In this document: piece by piece, positions 14,706 through 23,203 of the stretch | Layout: each line of letters starts with the position of its first letter | Numbering within the stretch: position 1 is the first letter of the stretch | Assembly (NCBI GenBank): GCA_038757945.1 | Contig: JBCDGJ010000035.1 | Span: forward strand, 1 to 36,035 | DNA: 36,035 nucleotides | Source: CALHVX01 sp038757945 | GTDB lineage: Bacteria > Pseudomonadota > Gammaproteobacteria > Pseudomonadales > Azotimanducaceae | Direction of reading: 5' to 3' | The notes under the pieces: model-generated | Told to the model about the DNA's origin: nothing | The model's database searches: none | Seen by the model: only the letters and a program-made list of their open reading frames with translations | Program-made: the position numbers and the translations under genes

Positions 14706-14813
14706 GAAGGGTTTGGGTGGTGTCCCGTGAAGTTTGACGATGGATGGCTGTCGTCGGAAACCGGTGACGGTCTTGGCCCAGGATGGACGTCCTGTGGTGC
14801 GTACATCCCCAGC

Positions 14814-16046
14814 TTAAGGTGCGACAAAGCTCTTAAAGAAGGGTTCGTAGAACCGCCCGAAGGTGTCGAACTCCTCGGTCTTCACGTTGGTGCAGAACGC
14901 CATGGACATGAGGTAATCGGGGTAGAGCAGCAACCAGCACTGAGAGCCCCTCGAAACGCCACCGTGACTGGCAGCCCGAACGAGGCCCACACCCTCAATA
15001 TCCCACTCCCGCCAGCGCCAGCCGAGCGCATAGTTCTGTTCGTTGACCGAGCCATCGGAGAGTTGCTGGGGCTGCCAGAAGCGCGCTCGTGTTTCCGCCG
15101 ACAGGTAGCCGGCGTCAAAATACATCGTCCCCAGCTGGACCAGGTCCTTTGGAGACGAGATGAATCCTCCGCCCGGCAGACGATGGCTCAAATCAACCTT
15201 GCGCCAGGGCCGGAATCGCTCGCCGTCGGTAAAGTAGAACCTGGCCAGCCCGACTTCACGCGGGTCGCGATCGCCGTCGGCGAACGTGCTGGCCATACCT
15301 GCCGGCTCGAAGACCTCTCGCGCCATAAGGTCTCGATAGGGTAGCCCGGAAACATGGCTCATCGCCGCGCCGAGGAGGACGGTGCCCAGTGAAGAGTAGT
15401 GGAAGTCCGTGCCTGGGCTGAACAGCAGCGCACTGTCGTCAAAGAGTGACGTCGCGTCGCGGACATCGTCGTAGTGTCGATCCAGGGAAATGCTGCGGTA
15501 GAGACCGATCCGATCTTGGTTCTCGCCGTAGTGGGGCAGGCCAGCCGAGTGCGATGCCAGTTGCCGGGCTGTAATCGCTGACCAGGACTGATTCGGCACC
15601 TTTTCAAGGTACGACGACAGCGGAGTATCCAGCTCTATTGCACCACCTTCGACGAGCCTTGCCAGTGCGGTGGCGGTCAATGCCTTCGAGGTGCTGCCGA
15701 TTCGAAACAGGGTCTCCGGCGTGGCGGGCGTTCTGGCGGCGATGTCGCTGAAACCGACAGCGCCGGCCCAAACCGTTTCGCTGCCGATGGCGACAGCAGC
15801 CGACAGAGCGGGAAGACTGCTGGCCGCTCGATGCTCGGCCATCAATCGCAGCGCACGACTGCCCGCGGCCGAATAGCGTGAGTCGAAGGTCTCCTGGACT
15901 TCAGGCGCCGTGTCGTCGAGCGTCAACCAGCCCCAGGGTGGCATGGGGGTGCTCCCCCGGTGCGCATAAAACTGATAGACCGGGGTGAGAATCCAAAGGG
16001 TGACCAGCAGCAGGGTGCCGCCGAGAAGAAGCAAAAGTCGTTTCAA
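14814..16046 (-). CDS. Membrane-anchored beta-lactamase-fold serine hydrolase
   Basis: The product (410 residues from TTG at 16046; 429 if TTG at 16103 is used) begins with KRLLLLLGGTLLLVTLWIL, one membrane anchor, and the rest would lie in the periplasm. It has the class C beta-lactamase/PBP-like motifs: GSTSK (nucleophile Ser and general-base Lys, SxxK), HYSS in place of YxN, and SHGG in place of KTG near the C-terminus. ASHSAGLPHYGE and PAGMASTF are typical of this esterase/peptidase-like family (Pfam Beta-lactamase). Members include D-aminopeptidases, esterases and carboxypeptidases; antibiotic resistance is not implied. No start has a good ribosome-binding site; 16046 puts the anchor right at the N-terminus. 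A 190-base region separates it from the exported protein gene upstream. Confidence 0.82.
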   Translation of the reverse strand: MKRLLLLLGGTLLLVTLWILTPVYQFYAHRGSTPMPPWGWLTLDDTAPEVQETFDSRYSAAGSRALRLMAEHRAASSLPALSAAVAIGSETVWAGAVGFSDIAARTPATPETLFRIGSTSKALTATALARLVEGGAIELDTPLSSYLEKVPNQSWSAITARQLASHSAGLPHYGENQDRIGLYRSISLDRHYDDVRDATSLFDDSALLFSPGTDFHYSSLGTVLLGAAMSHVSGLPYRDLMAREVFEPAGMASTFADGDRDPREVGLARFYFTDGERFRPWRKVDLSHRLPGGGFISSPKDLVQLGTMYFDAGYLSAETRARFWQPQQLSDGSVNEQNYALGWRWREWDIEGVGLVRAASHGGVSRGSQCWLLLYPDYLMSMAFCTNVKTEEFDTFGRFYEPFFKSFVAP

Positions 16047-16235
16047 GGCGTCCGGAACCGTTGCAGTGGGCAAAAAGGTCTGCGGATGTAATCGGACCCG
16101 CAATGGCAGGTCAAGCTACCCAGTGCGTTCCGCGCCGTCGGTCGCTCGGCGGTTGGCGGATCCGAACGGGCATACCTGCCGCAGCACGAGCGCGCCGCGC
16201 CCGCGCTGCCTGCAAAACCCCTGTTCCCGAACCGG

Positions 16236-16982
16236 CTACGGTGACGGCATCGGCCAGGACTTGACGCGCCGGCTGACGGCCTCTGCCTCAATGGTTCGCG
16301 CAGACGCAACCGCGCTCCGATAGGCCGCCATCGCTGGCGACGCCATCATCTCCCGCATGCCTGCGGTCAAGGTCGCCATGTCGTTGGCTTGAAAGCTCAC
16401 GTAATGAGCGGCTTCGGAATCGCCGTTGGCAAAGGAAGCAATGAAAAATACATTGCCCGGAAACGCTTTCATGGCCTCCGAGTTCCAGGCGGCTTCCAGC
16501 GCCGGCATGAATACGGCGGGGTTGGTGACGACAAGGCTGTAGACCAGTGATACGGGCGATTCCGACGTAACCGCGCCTTCCTTGGCGTGCATCTTCTCCA
16601 GTGACCACATGTTGCGGAACGTGCCGTCAGAGATGGGCCGGATCGCGTCCTGAAACTCAGCGAGTTCTTTGCTGCCCCGAGCAACGGCTGCTGCCGCATC
16701 CATGTCCGCAGCGCTGCTGTAGAACACCCCGACGGTATGCGTCGCGGACATGTCTCCGGCATTGAGGACCTGGTTCAGGGAGACGCCAACGGGAACGGAC
16801 GTTCCAAGCTCGGAAGCACGGCGCTTATCGATGGCGCTGACGAACGCAGCAGGATCAGAGACGTCGAAGCCTATGGTGAGTCCATAGCCCAGGGGGCCAG
16901 CGGCATGATGATCGGAGAATGCCGGAGTAGCCAGCAGCAGCACCGCGCAGGCGCCCAGCAGTCGAAACCTGAGATCTTTCAT
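16236..16982 (-). CDS. Exported two-repeat protein, paralogue A (unknown family)
   Basis: The 248-residue protein has a clear signal peptide (basic start, LLGACAVLLLATPAFS) and is probably periplasmic or secreted. The mature part is two similar units of about 95 residues. Unit 1 runs from GYGLTIGFDVSDPAAF through THTVGVFYSSAADM to AEFQDAI; unit 2 from VYSLVVTNPAVF through FPGNVFF, HYVSFQANDMATL and MAAYRSAV. Each unit reads like a beta-alpha-beta ferredoxin-like half, as in dimeric alpha-beta barrel proteins, but I recognise no family. The same architecture and many identical residues occur in the divergent gene at 17632, so they are paralogues. ATG at 16982 is preceded by AAGGAAGG. Function is unknown; no catalytic motif is apparent. 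Confidence 0.8.
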   Translation of the reverse strand: MKDLRFRLLGACAVLLLATPAFSDHHAAGPLGYGLTIGFDVSDPAAFVSAIDKRRASELGTSVPVGVSLNQVLNAGDMSATHTVGVFYSSAADMDAAAAVARGSKELAEFQDAIRPISDGTFRNMWSLEKMHAKEGAVTSESPVSLVYSLVVTNPAVFMPALEAAWNSEAMKAFPGNVFFIASFANGDSEAAHYVSFQANDMATLTAGMREMMASPAMAAYRSAVASARTIEAEAVSRRVKSWPMPSP

Positions 16983-17631
16983 GAAACACCTTCCTTTTCT
17001 TATTGGTCAGTTACTACACCGGCACCTCAACGCTCAATCTGCAATGGAGTTGCGGCCGGCCTACGCTTCGAACTGTTCGCTCGAACGTGGTCGGACACAG
17101 CTCTGACACTACGCCTTCTCGACGCAAACACAACAGGGTGCTGGTTGACGTCAAGGTTCTGGCTGACAAGACGCTGCTCACTTTTGATCTGCGACCCTTT
17201 CAACTTCGATCAGGTGTCGTCAAATCGCGCTGGCGAAACTACCGCATCGACTTCGTTTGATCGCTTGTTGACTATCGATGAAGCACCCGCTGTTCTATGT
17301 CTTCAGCAGCAGCTGCGTCGTCGATCCTGTTATAACGTTTCATAGCTCTTGGAACTAAGAAGAGCCGTCAATAGCAACAAGAAATCTAATAAAACGTATC
17401 GCCTGTGGAGCTTGTCGAGCTTCTGCTCGTAGATCCGAGTAGGAGCGTCTGCATCGGCCATGCGTTGGACGAACCCGTTTGTTAGGCTGGATGCGCATCG
17501 CCCAACTCTGGATGTATGCAGTCGGAATCGAGCGATTGCGTTCCATTCGTACAGCGCTGTTGCAGCGCGTATGTGCGAGGGGGAGGAAGCTACGTTGCTG
17601 TAAGTCTGCTTAATGAGAGAGGGCGAAAACG
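16983..17631. other. 649-base gap between divergent paralogues
   Basis: No gene is supported here. The base composition is visibly lower in G+C than the flanks, with AT-rich patches near 17330-17400. Short frames in this stretch (17003-17260 plus, 17330-17794 minus) lack protein-like composition or recognisable domains. Because the two paralogues are read outwards, promoters for both must lie here. The sequence at 17462-17487 resembles one end of an integron attC site. Confidence 0.35.
17462..17487. other. attC-like half site (GTTAGGC end), low confidence
   Basis: GTTAGGC at 17481-17487 fits the integron core GTTRRRY, and the preceding GGACGAACCCGTTT resembles the inner arm that usually precedes it. 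Read on the minus strand it starts GCCTAACAAACGGG, like the ends of known cassette recombination sites. A partner RYYYAAC core 60-140 bases away was not found on either side, so this is at best a remnant and may be chance. Confidence 0.2.
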
Positions 17632-18357
17632 ATGAAGAAGAAGGCGTTTCTCTGGTGTCTGGCTGCGATGTTCTCTGGAACCGCGCTGGCGGACAGTCAC
17701 GCACAACCAACCGTCTATGGGCGCTACTTTGCAATGGAGGTCTCTGACCCGGGCGCGGTTGTAGCCGCAATGCAGAAGTACTGGGGCTCTGCAACCGGCA
17801 AGAAGCTCACTGGCAACGCTACGTTATCGGCGGTCGTTGCCAACGGCCGGGAAGCCGCAAGCCACACGGTATCCGTCTTCTATGAGTCGGCGGCGGCCAT
17901 GGCAGCTGATATGCAAACGGCGAGCGGTTCCAACGATGCCAAAGAGTTCGTTGCGGCGATGAGCAAAGCGATGACGCTCGAGGCAGAAAACGTCTTCACC
18001 ATGACGAAGATGAAAATCAACGCAGAGGGGCTCGGCGGAGCCGGTACGGCCAACATGCTGTACGGGATGACCGTTACCGATAGAACCCGATTCAATACGG
18101 CGATCAACGCCATCTTCGAGTCGAAAGCAGCAGCTGCATTCCCGGGCAACATTCTGATGGGCGAGATTCTTGCGATGGGGGATACGCCCGGGACCCATTG
18201 GGTCAGCTTTCAGTCGAAGGATATGGCGACGTTGCTCAATGGGGTCGAAGCCTTCATGAAGTCTGCCGACTTCGCGCGCTATGCACGCTATGCGAGCGAG
18301 TTTCGGAACATCGAGTCCTGCTACATCAGTAGCGCGGTACTGGATAACTCGGAGTAG
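17632..18357 (+). CDS. Exported two-repeat protein, paralogue B (unknown family)
   Basis: The 241-residue protein starts with a signal peptide (MKKKAFLWCLAAMFSGTALA, cleavage before DSHAQ). It has the same two-unit layout as the product of the gene at 16236. Unit 1 contains FAMEVSDPGAVV and SHTVSVFYESAAAM; unit 2 contains LYGMTVTDRTRF, AAFPGNILM, GTHWVSFQSKDMATLLNG and FARYARYA. Shared residues such as FPGN, HxVSFQ and DMATL in matching places show common descent with paralogue A; matching features between the two units point to an older internal duplication. ATG at 17632 is preceded by GAGAGAGGG. A role outside the cytoplasm is likely; no enzyme motif or known domain is recognised. Confidence 0.8.
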   Translation: MKKKAFLWCLAAMFSGTALADSHAQPTVYGRYFAMEVSDPGAVVAAMQKYWGSATGKKLTGNATLSAVVANGREAASHTVSVFYESAAAMAADMQTASGSNDAKEFVAAMSKAMTLEAENVFTMTKMKINAEGLGGAGTANMLYGMTVTDRTRFNTAINAIFESKAAAAFPGNILMGEILAMGDTPGTHWVSFQSKDMATLLNGVEAFMKSADFARYARYASEFRNIESCYISSAVLDNSE

Positions 18358-18545
18358 CTTGCCAGCGATCGGATGGGGGCTCTGGGCGGGTAGGGGCGCA
18401 CCATCCCCTGGGGTGGTTGGAGCCGGTTGGTTAGCGAATCCCGTAGCGGCTGACTGGCTCTGATTGGCTGGTCGTGCGGCACACGATCAGCGGTTGTGTG
18501 GTCTTTGCGCCTTCCCCTGTAGCTTCAGGCCGTACGATCAGCCGG

Positions 18546-18551
18546 TATACT
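18546..18551 (+). promoter_or_regulatory. Candidate -10 box of dusC (possibly leaderless)
   Basis: TATACT ends only six bases before the dusC ATG, so transcription would begin at or next to the start codon, and no ribosome-binding site is present. The -35 region is weak (TTCAGG at 18524-18529). The sequence ACGATCAGC occurs twice just upstream, at 18483-18491 and 18534-18542. Confidence 0.4.
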
Positions 18552-18557
18552 CAATTC

Positions 18558-19544
18558 ATGCGCTTGTTGCTGGCTCCGATGGAAGGTGTGACTGATCATC
18601 ACCTTCGCGATCTGCTCACCGCCGTTGGTGGGGTGGACGCCTGCGTGACAGAGTTTGTGCGCGTCAACGACCTGCCGCTGGTGGAGAAGATTCTGCGTCG
18701 TGAGTGCCCGGAGCTGCCCGCGGTGCCCCGGCAGCAGACTTCCATCAGCCAGACACCCAGCGGCACGCCTGTGCGCCTGCAGCTGCTCGGCAGCAATCCG
18801 GAAACGCTGGCCGAAAGTGCCCGGAGGGCAGCGAGGCTGGGTGCGGCGGCGATCGATCTGAATTTCGGGTGCCCGGCCAGGACCGTCAACAACAGTCGCG
18901 GTGGGGCAGTACTCCTGAAAGAACCCGAGCTTGTTGGCAGAATTGTGCGTGCTGTGCGAGACGCCGTTCCGGTGCAGGTTCCGGTGACGGCAAAGATCCG
19001 CCTCGGATTCGAGGATCGCAGCCGCTACCTGGAAAACGCGCTGGCGATCGCCGAGGCCGGCGCAAGTGAGCTGTGTGTCCATGCGCGCTCGCGGGTTGAT
19101 GGCTATCGGCCACCGGCCTACTGGCACTGCCTTGCCGATATCGTTGCAGCCATCACCATTCCGGTCGTCGCTAATGGTGAGATCTGGACCGTCGCCGACT
19201 GGCAACGCTGCAGGCGGGAAAGCGGGTGCAGGGACTTCATGCTGGGCCGGGGCTTGGTGGCCTGCCCGGATCTGGCGCTCAGGATCAGGGCAGCCGCCGA
19301 CGGCCGGGATTACGCACCCCTGCAGTGGGTCGACGTGCTGCCGCTGCTGTACCGGTTCTACTGCGCTACGCGAGACGTTTATCCGCCGCGGTTTCTGGGC
19401 AACCGGGTCAAGCAGTGGCTGTTCTACCTGCAGATGCACTATGCCGAGGCGGGACCTTTCTTTCGGGCCATCAAACGTTACAAGCAGCCGCAGCAGTTTG
19501 AGCAGGCATTTGCCGAGGCGGTAGCGCTGCGCCGGGCATCCTGA
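18558..19544 (+). CDS. dusC: tRNA-dihydrouridine(16) synthase DusC
   Basis: The 328-residue flavoenzyme has the Dus TIM-barrel motifs: LLAPMEGVTD at the N-terminus (FMN binding), QLLGSNPE near residue 75, LNFGCPARTVN with the catalytic Cys near residue 101, SRGGAVLLKEP, and VTAKIRLGF near 140, then VHARS and VVANGEIW. The short helical C-terminal domain and the KSRGGAVLLKEP-like motif fit the DusC subfamily, which reduces uridine 16 in the tRNA D-loop; E. coli DusC is about the same length. I chose ATG at 18558 because it begins the first barrel strand; the frame is open upstream to 18474 but that covers a candidate promoter. It converges on a small gene of unknown function with 14 bases between the stops. 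Confidence 0.9.
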   Translation: MRLLLAPMEGVTDHHLRDLLTAVGGVDACVTEFVRVNDLPLVEKILRRECPELPAVPRQQTSISQTPSGTPVRLQLLGSNPETLAESARRAARLGAAAIDLNFGCPARTVNNSRGGAVLLKEPELVGRIVRAVRDAVPVQVPVTAKIRLGFEDRSRYLENALAIAEAGASELCVHARSRVDGYRPPAYWHCLADIVAAITIPVVANGEIWTVADWQRCRRESGCRDFMLGRGLVACPDLALRIRAAADGRDYAPLQWVDVLPLLYRFYCATRDVYPPRFLGNRVKQWLFYLQMHYAEAGPFFRAIKRYKQPQQFEQAFAEAVALRRAS

Positions 19545-19558
19545 GGGCCGAGCGGTGG

Positions 19559-19834
19559 TCAGCTGCGCCGTATGCGCACCACCTTCATGACTTCAAAGTC
19601 CATTCCGGCTACCTGTTCGGTCTGGGGGTAGTAGGTGAGGTTGACGCGAGCGCCTTCGAGGTTCCGGTACTGCTGCTTCCGGCTGTAGCGGAAGGGCACC
19701 TCGTAGTTTTCGAGCATCAACGTGTTGACGATCCAGCCCTCGCGCTCGCGCTGTACGTGGCTTACGACCTTGACGTTGTCCAGCTGATTGAGCTGCTGGT
19801 TCTTTTTCAGCAGCCGTTTGACGTCCGAGCTCAT
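19559..19834 (-). CDS. Conserved small protein of unknown function
   Basis: The 91-residue, basic and soluble-looking product is not recognised. It has a charged helical N-terminus (residues 1-25) followed by strands WIVNTLMLENYEVPFRYSRKQ and VNLTYYPQT, suggestive of a small beta-rich domain. No signal peptide, membrane segment or cysteine is present. The gene begins 20 bases after the stop of the membrane-anchored protein gene upstream, so the two are probably one operon. Clean amino-acid composition and operon spacing support it as a real gene. Confidence 0.65.
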   Translation of the reverse strand: MSSDVKRLLKKNQQLNQLDNVKVVSHVQREREGWIVNTLMLENYEVPFRYSRKQQYRNLEGARVNLTYYPQTEQVAGMDFEVMKVVRIRRS

Positions 19835-19854
19835 CCGGATCGTCCTGGCGCCGC

Positions 19855-20322
19855 TCAGCCGCGGTCGAGGCGGAACAGGGCAAACTGGCCCTCGGCTTCC
19901 TCCACCGGAGGGAACTCGGCAACGATGTCCGGATAGTCAGCCTCGTACTTCTCGATGTAAGCGCCCAGAATCGCCTGCCAGCCGTCTGTGATGCGTTCGG
20001 CTGTCAGCGCGTAGGTGTTGTCACCCAGGCGCATCTTGACCGGTCCGCCCTCGCCCAGCTGGGTGACCCAGCCGCTGTCAGGCGCACCAACGACGTGCAG
20101 CACTCCCTCGTAGTCCACAACCCAGATGGTCACCACGCGCGGCGGTGTGCCCGGCACCTGCAGCAGGATCTCATCCTGCTCCGTGGTGTCCGGCCAGCGC
20201 TCCGGCACCGTGGCTTCGGTGCCGCCAATGAAAAAGCCGGGCAGGGGACCGATGGGCGCCAGCACAGCCAGAACGGCAGCAAGCAGCACGATCCCGATAA
20301 GGATATTGCGGATCAGACTCAT
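19855..20322 (-). CDS. Membrane-anchored protein of unknown function
   Basis: The 155-residue product has one N-terminal membrane helix (NILIGIVLLAAVLAVLAPIG) and a soluble domain of about 120 residues with ILLQVPGTPPRVVTIWVVDYEG and LHVVGAPDSGWV, reading as a small beta barrel, then an acidic region. The WVVDYEGVLHVV pattern recalls the split beta-barrel of nitroreductase/PPOX-related proteins, but this is a loose resemblance. ATG at 20322 was chosen since the helix follows at once; the frame is open to 20376. It is followed after 20 bases by the small protein gene and is divergent from ppc across 157 bases. Confidence 0.65.
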   Translation of the reverse strand: MSLIRNILIGIVLLAAVLAVLAPIGPLPGFFIGGTEATVPERWPDTTEQDEILLQVPGTPPRVVTIWVVDYEGVLHVVGAPDSGWVTQLGEGGPVKMRLGDNTYALTAERITDGWQAILGAYIEKYEADYPDIVAEFPPVEEAEGQFALFRLDRG

Positions 20323-20479
20323 GACGACACTCCTGGAGCGCTTTGCAGAGCCCAAGTGTACGCGAAGGGCGGCCATCTGGATGCGGAAACGCGGGTCCTG
20401 CCTCCGCAGTCGACAATGCCGAATCGATGGCCGATAGTCGTTTCAGCCCCCTTGTCGCAGGCCTGAAGGACCCAAGCTC

Positions 20480-23116
20480 ATGACAACCGCCCGCACTCCG
20501 GACTACTCGACGCTGCGCAGCAACGTGAACTTTCTCGGCCGCATGCTCGGTGACACGGTGGCCGCGGCAGAGGGGCAGGACTTTCTGGATCTGATCGAAA
20601 CAATCCGCAAGCTGTCTCGCGCCGCACGCGACGGTGATCCGGGTGCCCGCACGGCATTGCTCGAGGTACTTCGTGATCTGAACGAGGAACAGCTGGTCCC
20701 GGTCGCGCGGGCGTTCAGCCAGTTTCTGAACCTGGCGAACATTGCCGATGAGTATCACTCCGTGTCCCGGGAGATGGACCAGCTGTTCTCCGCGACGACG
20801 ACCCTGGAGCAGGTCATGGCAGGGCTGCAGTCGTCGGGACACGACGCCGCAGCGATCGAGACCGCGGTTTCGAAGCTGAATATCGAGCTGGTGCTGACGG
20901 CCCATCCAACGGAAATCACGCGACGGACCCTGATTCACAAGCACGGCGAGATTGCCGCCTGCCTTGCCCAGCTGGAGCTGACCGGCCATTCCGAGCAGGA
21001 ACGCGCCCACATCGTGCTGCGGCTGCGGGAGCTGGTCGCTCAGATCTGGTACGGCGTTGACTTCCGGCGCGAGAAACCCACGCCGGTCGACGAAGCGCGC
21101 TGGGGCTTTGCGGTGGTTGAGGATTCCTTATGGCGCGCCGTGCCTCGCTTTCTGCGCCGTCTCGATCTGGCCCTGAAGCATCTCGGGCTGGCCGGATTGC
21201 CGCTCGATGCGGCACCGGTCCGGTTCCTGTCGTGGATGGGCGGCGATCGGGACGGCAATCCAAACGTAACTGCGGCGGTAACCGAAGAAGTGCTGCTGCT
21301 GGCGCGCTGGAAAGCGGCGGATCTCTATCTCAAGGATGTCGGCCGGCTGATTGAGGAACTCTCCATGACCCGCGCCAGTGCAGCGCTGCGCGAACGCACC
21401 GGTGGCGCGGACGAACCGTACCGGGCCGTGCTGCGCGAGCTGCGAACCATGCTCCGCGAGACGCTGGCGTGGGCGGAAGAGCGGCTCGATGGCGAGCACC
21501 CGCCTGCCGCCGGCATTCTGCACAGTGCTGATCAGCTGCTCGAGCCGCTGATCGCCTGCTACGACTCCATGATCGACTGCGGCATGAACGTGATCGCCGA
21601 CGGACCGCTGCTCGACCTGCTGCGGCGGGTCCGCTGCTTCGGCGTACATCTGCTGCAGCTCGATATCCGGCAGGACAGTGCGCGGCATACGGCGGCTGTC
21701 GCCGACATTACGCGCTGGCTCGAAGTCGGTGACTACGAGACGTGGAGCGAGGAACAGCGGCAGGCGTTCCTGCTCGAAGAGCTCGGCAACCGGCGGCCGC
21801 TGCTGCCGGTCGGCTGGCAGGGCGAAGCGGATACCAACGAAGTGCTTGCGACCTGCAAAGTGGTGGCTTCGCAGCCGCCGGAGGCCCTCGGTGCCTACGT
21901 GATCTCCATGGCTCGGCAGCCGTCGGACGTGCTCGCCGTTCTGCTGCTGCTGAAGGAACAGGGCTGTCCTTTCAGGATCCCGATCGCACCGCTCTTCGAA
22001 ACGCTGAACGATCTCGAGAACGCCGGGCCGGTAACGGACGCGCTGCTCAGCCAACCGTGGTACCGGGACTACGCTGGCGGCGCCCAGATGGTCATGATCG
22101 GCTATTCCGACTCCGCCAAGGATGCTGGCATGCTCAGCGCCGGCTGGGCCCAGTACCGGGCGCAGGAGAACCTGCTGGCAGTGGCCCGCGAGCACGGGGT
22201 GGAGCTGACGCTGTTCCATGGCCGGGGCGGTACCATCGGCCGCGGTGGCGCGCCGGCCCGGGATGCGCTCCTCTCGCAGCCGCCCGGCAGCCTCCGCAAC
22301 GGGCTGCGGGTCACGGAGCAGGGTGAGATGATCCGCGCCAAGCTTGGCGGCACCGCCGTTGCCACCAAAACCCTGGCGCTGTACGCCGGGGCGATTCTGG
22401 AAGCGAACTTGAGCACCCCGCCGGCTCCGGATCCGGCCTGGCGCGAGATGATGGACGTGCTCGCTGCGGAGTCCTGTGCAAGCTACCGGGCCCTGGTGCG
22501 TGATGATCCGAACTTCGTTCGCTACTTCCGGCAGGCAACGCCGGAGCAGGAACTCGGCGTATTGCCCCTGGGGTCACGCCCGGCCCGGCGTCGCGCGGAT
22601 GGCGGAATCGAAAGCCTGCGGGCGATTCCCTGGATCTTCGCCTGGTCGCAGAACCGGCTGATGCTGCCGGCGTGGCTGGGTGCCGGCAGCGCGCTGGCGG
22701 CTGCCGTGGCGCGCGGCGAACAGGAGACCCTGCAACAGATGGCCCGGAACTGGCCGTTTTTTGCGACCCGCCTGTCGATGCTGGAAATGGTCTTCGCCAA
22801 GGCGGATACGGAACTGTCGGCTTACTACGACGACCTGCTGGTCGAGGACGCGCTGAAGCCCATCGGCCTGGATCTGCGCGCACAGATGGCGGCTGATCTG
22901 CGCTGCCTGCTGACGCTGACTGGCAAGGCGCAGGTCCTCGACAGCGAGCGTTGGCTGCGCCAGTCGATTCAGCTGCGCAATATCTACACGGATCCCCTGA
23001 ACTACCTGCAGGCGGAGCTGCTGAAGCGGCAGCGCAGTAACCCGGACGATGACGTCGTACAGGCCATCATGGTGACCATTGCCGGGGTCGCGGCGGGGAT
23101 GCGCAACACCGGCTAG
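20480..23116 (+). CDS. ppc: Phosphoenolpyruvate carboxylase
   Basis: The 878-residue enzyme is full length (E. coli Ppc has 883). It has the catalytic histidine H142 in LTAHPTEITRR, DGNPNVTA near residue 256, GYSDSAKDAG near 540, and the glycine-rich FHGRGGTIGRGGAPA with LLSQPPGSL and RVTEQGEM near 577-615. The C-terminus ends AAGMRNTG, as in all active members. It fixes bicarbonate onto phosphoenolpyruvate to make oxaloacetate, refilling the TCA cycle in the cytoplasm. ATG at 20480 has AAGGA upstream. The gene stands alone between a divergent gene and the convergent monooxygenase, with a strong stem-loop after its stop. Confidence 0.97.
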   Translation: MTTARTPDYSTLRSNVNFLGRMLGDTVAAAEGQDFLDLIETIRKLSRAARDGDPGARTALLEVLRDLNEEQLVPVARAFSQFLNLANIADEYHSVSREMDQLFSATTTLEQVMAGLQSSGHDAAAIETAVSKLNIELVLTAHPTEITRRTLIHKHGEIAACLAQLELTGHSEQERAHIVLRLRELVAQIWYGVDFRREKPTPVDEARWGFAVVEDSLWRAVPRFLRRLDLALKHLGLAGLPLDAAPVRFLSWMGGDRDGNPNVTAAVTEEVLLLARWKAADLYLKDVGRLIEELSMTRASAALRERTGGADEPYRAVLRELRTMLRETLAWAEERLDGEHPPAAGILHSADQLLEPLIACYDSMIDCGMNVIADGPLLDLLRRVRCFGVHLLQLDIRQDSARHTAAVADITRWLEVGDYETWSEEQRQAFLLEELGNRRPLLPVGWQGEADTNEVLATCKVVASQPPEALGAYVISMARQPSDVLAVLLLLKEQGCPFRIPIAPLFETLNDLENAGPVTDALLSQPWYRDYAGGAQMVMIGYSDSAKDAGMLSAGWAQYRAQENLLAVAREHGVELTLFHGRGGTIGRGGAPARDALLSQPPGSLRNGLRVTEQGEMIRAKLGGTAVATKTLALYAGAILEANLSTPPAPDPAWREMMDVLAAESCASYRALVRDDPNFVRYFRQATPEQELGVLPLGSRPARRRADGGIESLRAIPWIFAWSQNRLMLPAWLGAGSALAAAVARGEQETLQQMARNWPFFATRLSMLEMVFAKADTELSAYYDDLLVEDALKPIGLDLRAQMAADLRCLLTLTGKAQVLDSERWLRQSIQLRNIYTDPLNYLQAELLKRQRSNPDDDVVQAIMVTIAGVAAGMRNTG

Positions 23117-23145
23117 GGGCTGGTAGAGCGGGAAATCAGCGCGTT

Positions 23146-23177
23146 CAGCACCGACCCGCTACCGGTGGTCGGTGCTG
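23146..23177. terminator. Stem-loop between convergent ppc and monooxygenase genes
   Basis: CAGCACCGACC (23146-23156) and GGTCGGTGCTG (23167-23177) form a perfect 11-base-pair stem with a ten-base loop, placed between the two stop codons. There is no clear T-run on either side, so it may act as a bidirectional, not classical, terminator or an mRNA-stabilising hairpin. Confidence 0.5.
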
Positions 23178-23203
23178 GCCGAGCGTGCAGCAACGCCATA
23201 GGG

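Noticed and set aside
14814..16046. Antibiotic-resistance beta-lactamase
   Set aside because: The SxxK motif is present, but YxN and KTG are changed (HYSS, SHGG) and a membrane anchor is present, which fits the wider esterase/peptidase group.
17003..17260. Short plus-strand frame in the gap between the paralogues
   Set aside because: No ribosome-binding site and no protein-like pattern.
17340..17490. Complete integron attC site
   Set aside because: Only one core (GTTAGGC) was found; no RYYYAAC partner within 60-140 bases on either side.
17330..17794. Minus-strand frame of 154 codons overlapping the start of paralogue B
   Set aside because: It overlaps the signal-peptide region of a well-supported gene and has no domain; a coding role for its last 45 codons cannot be fully excluded.
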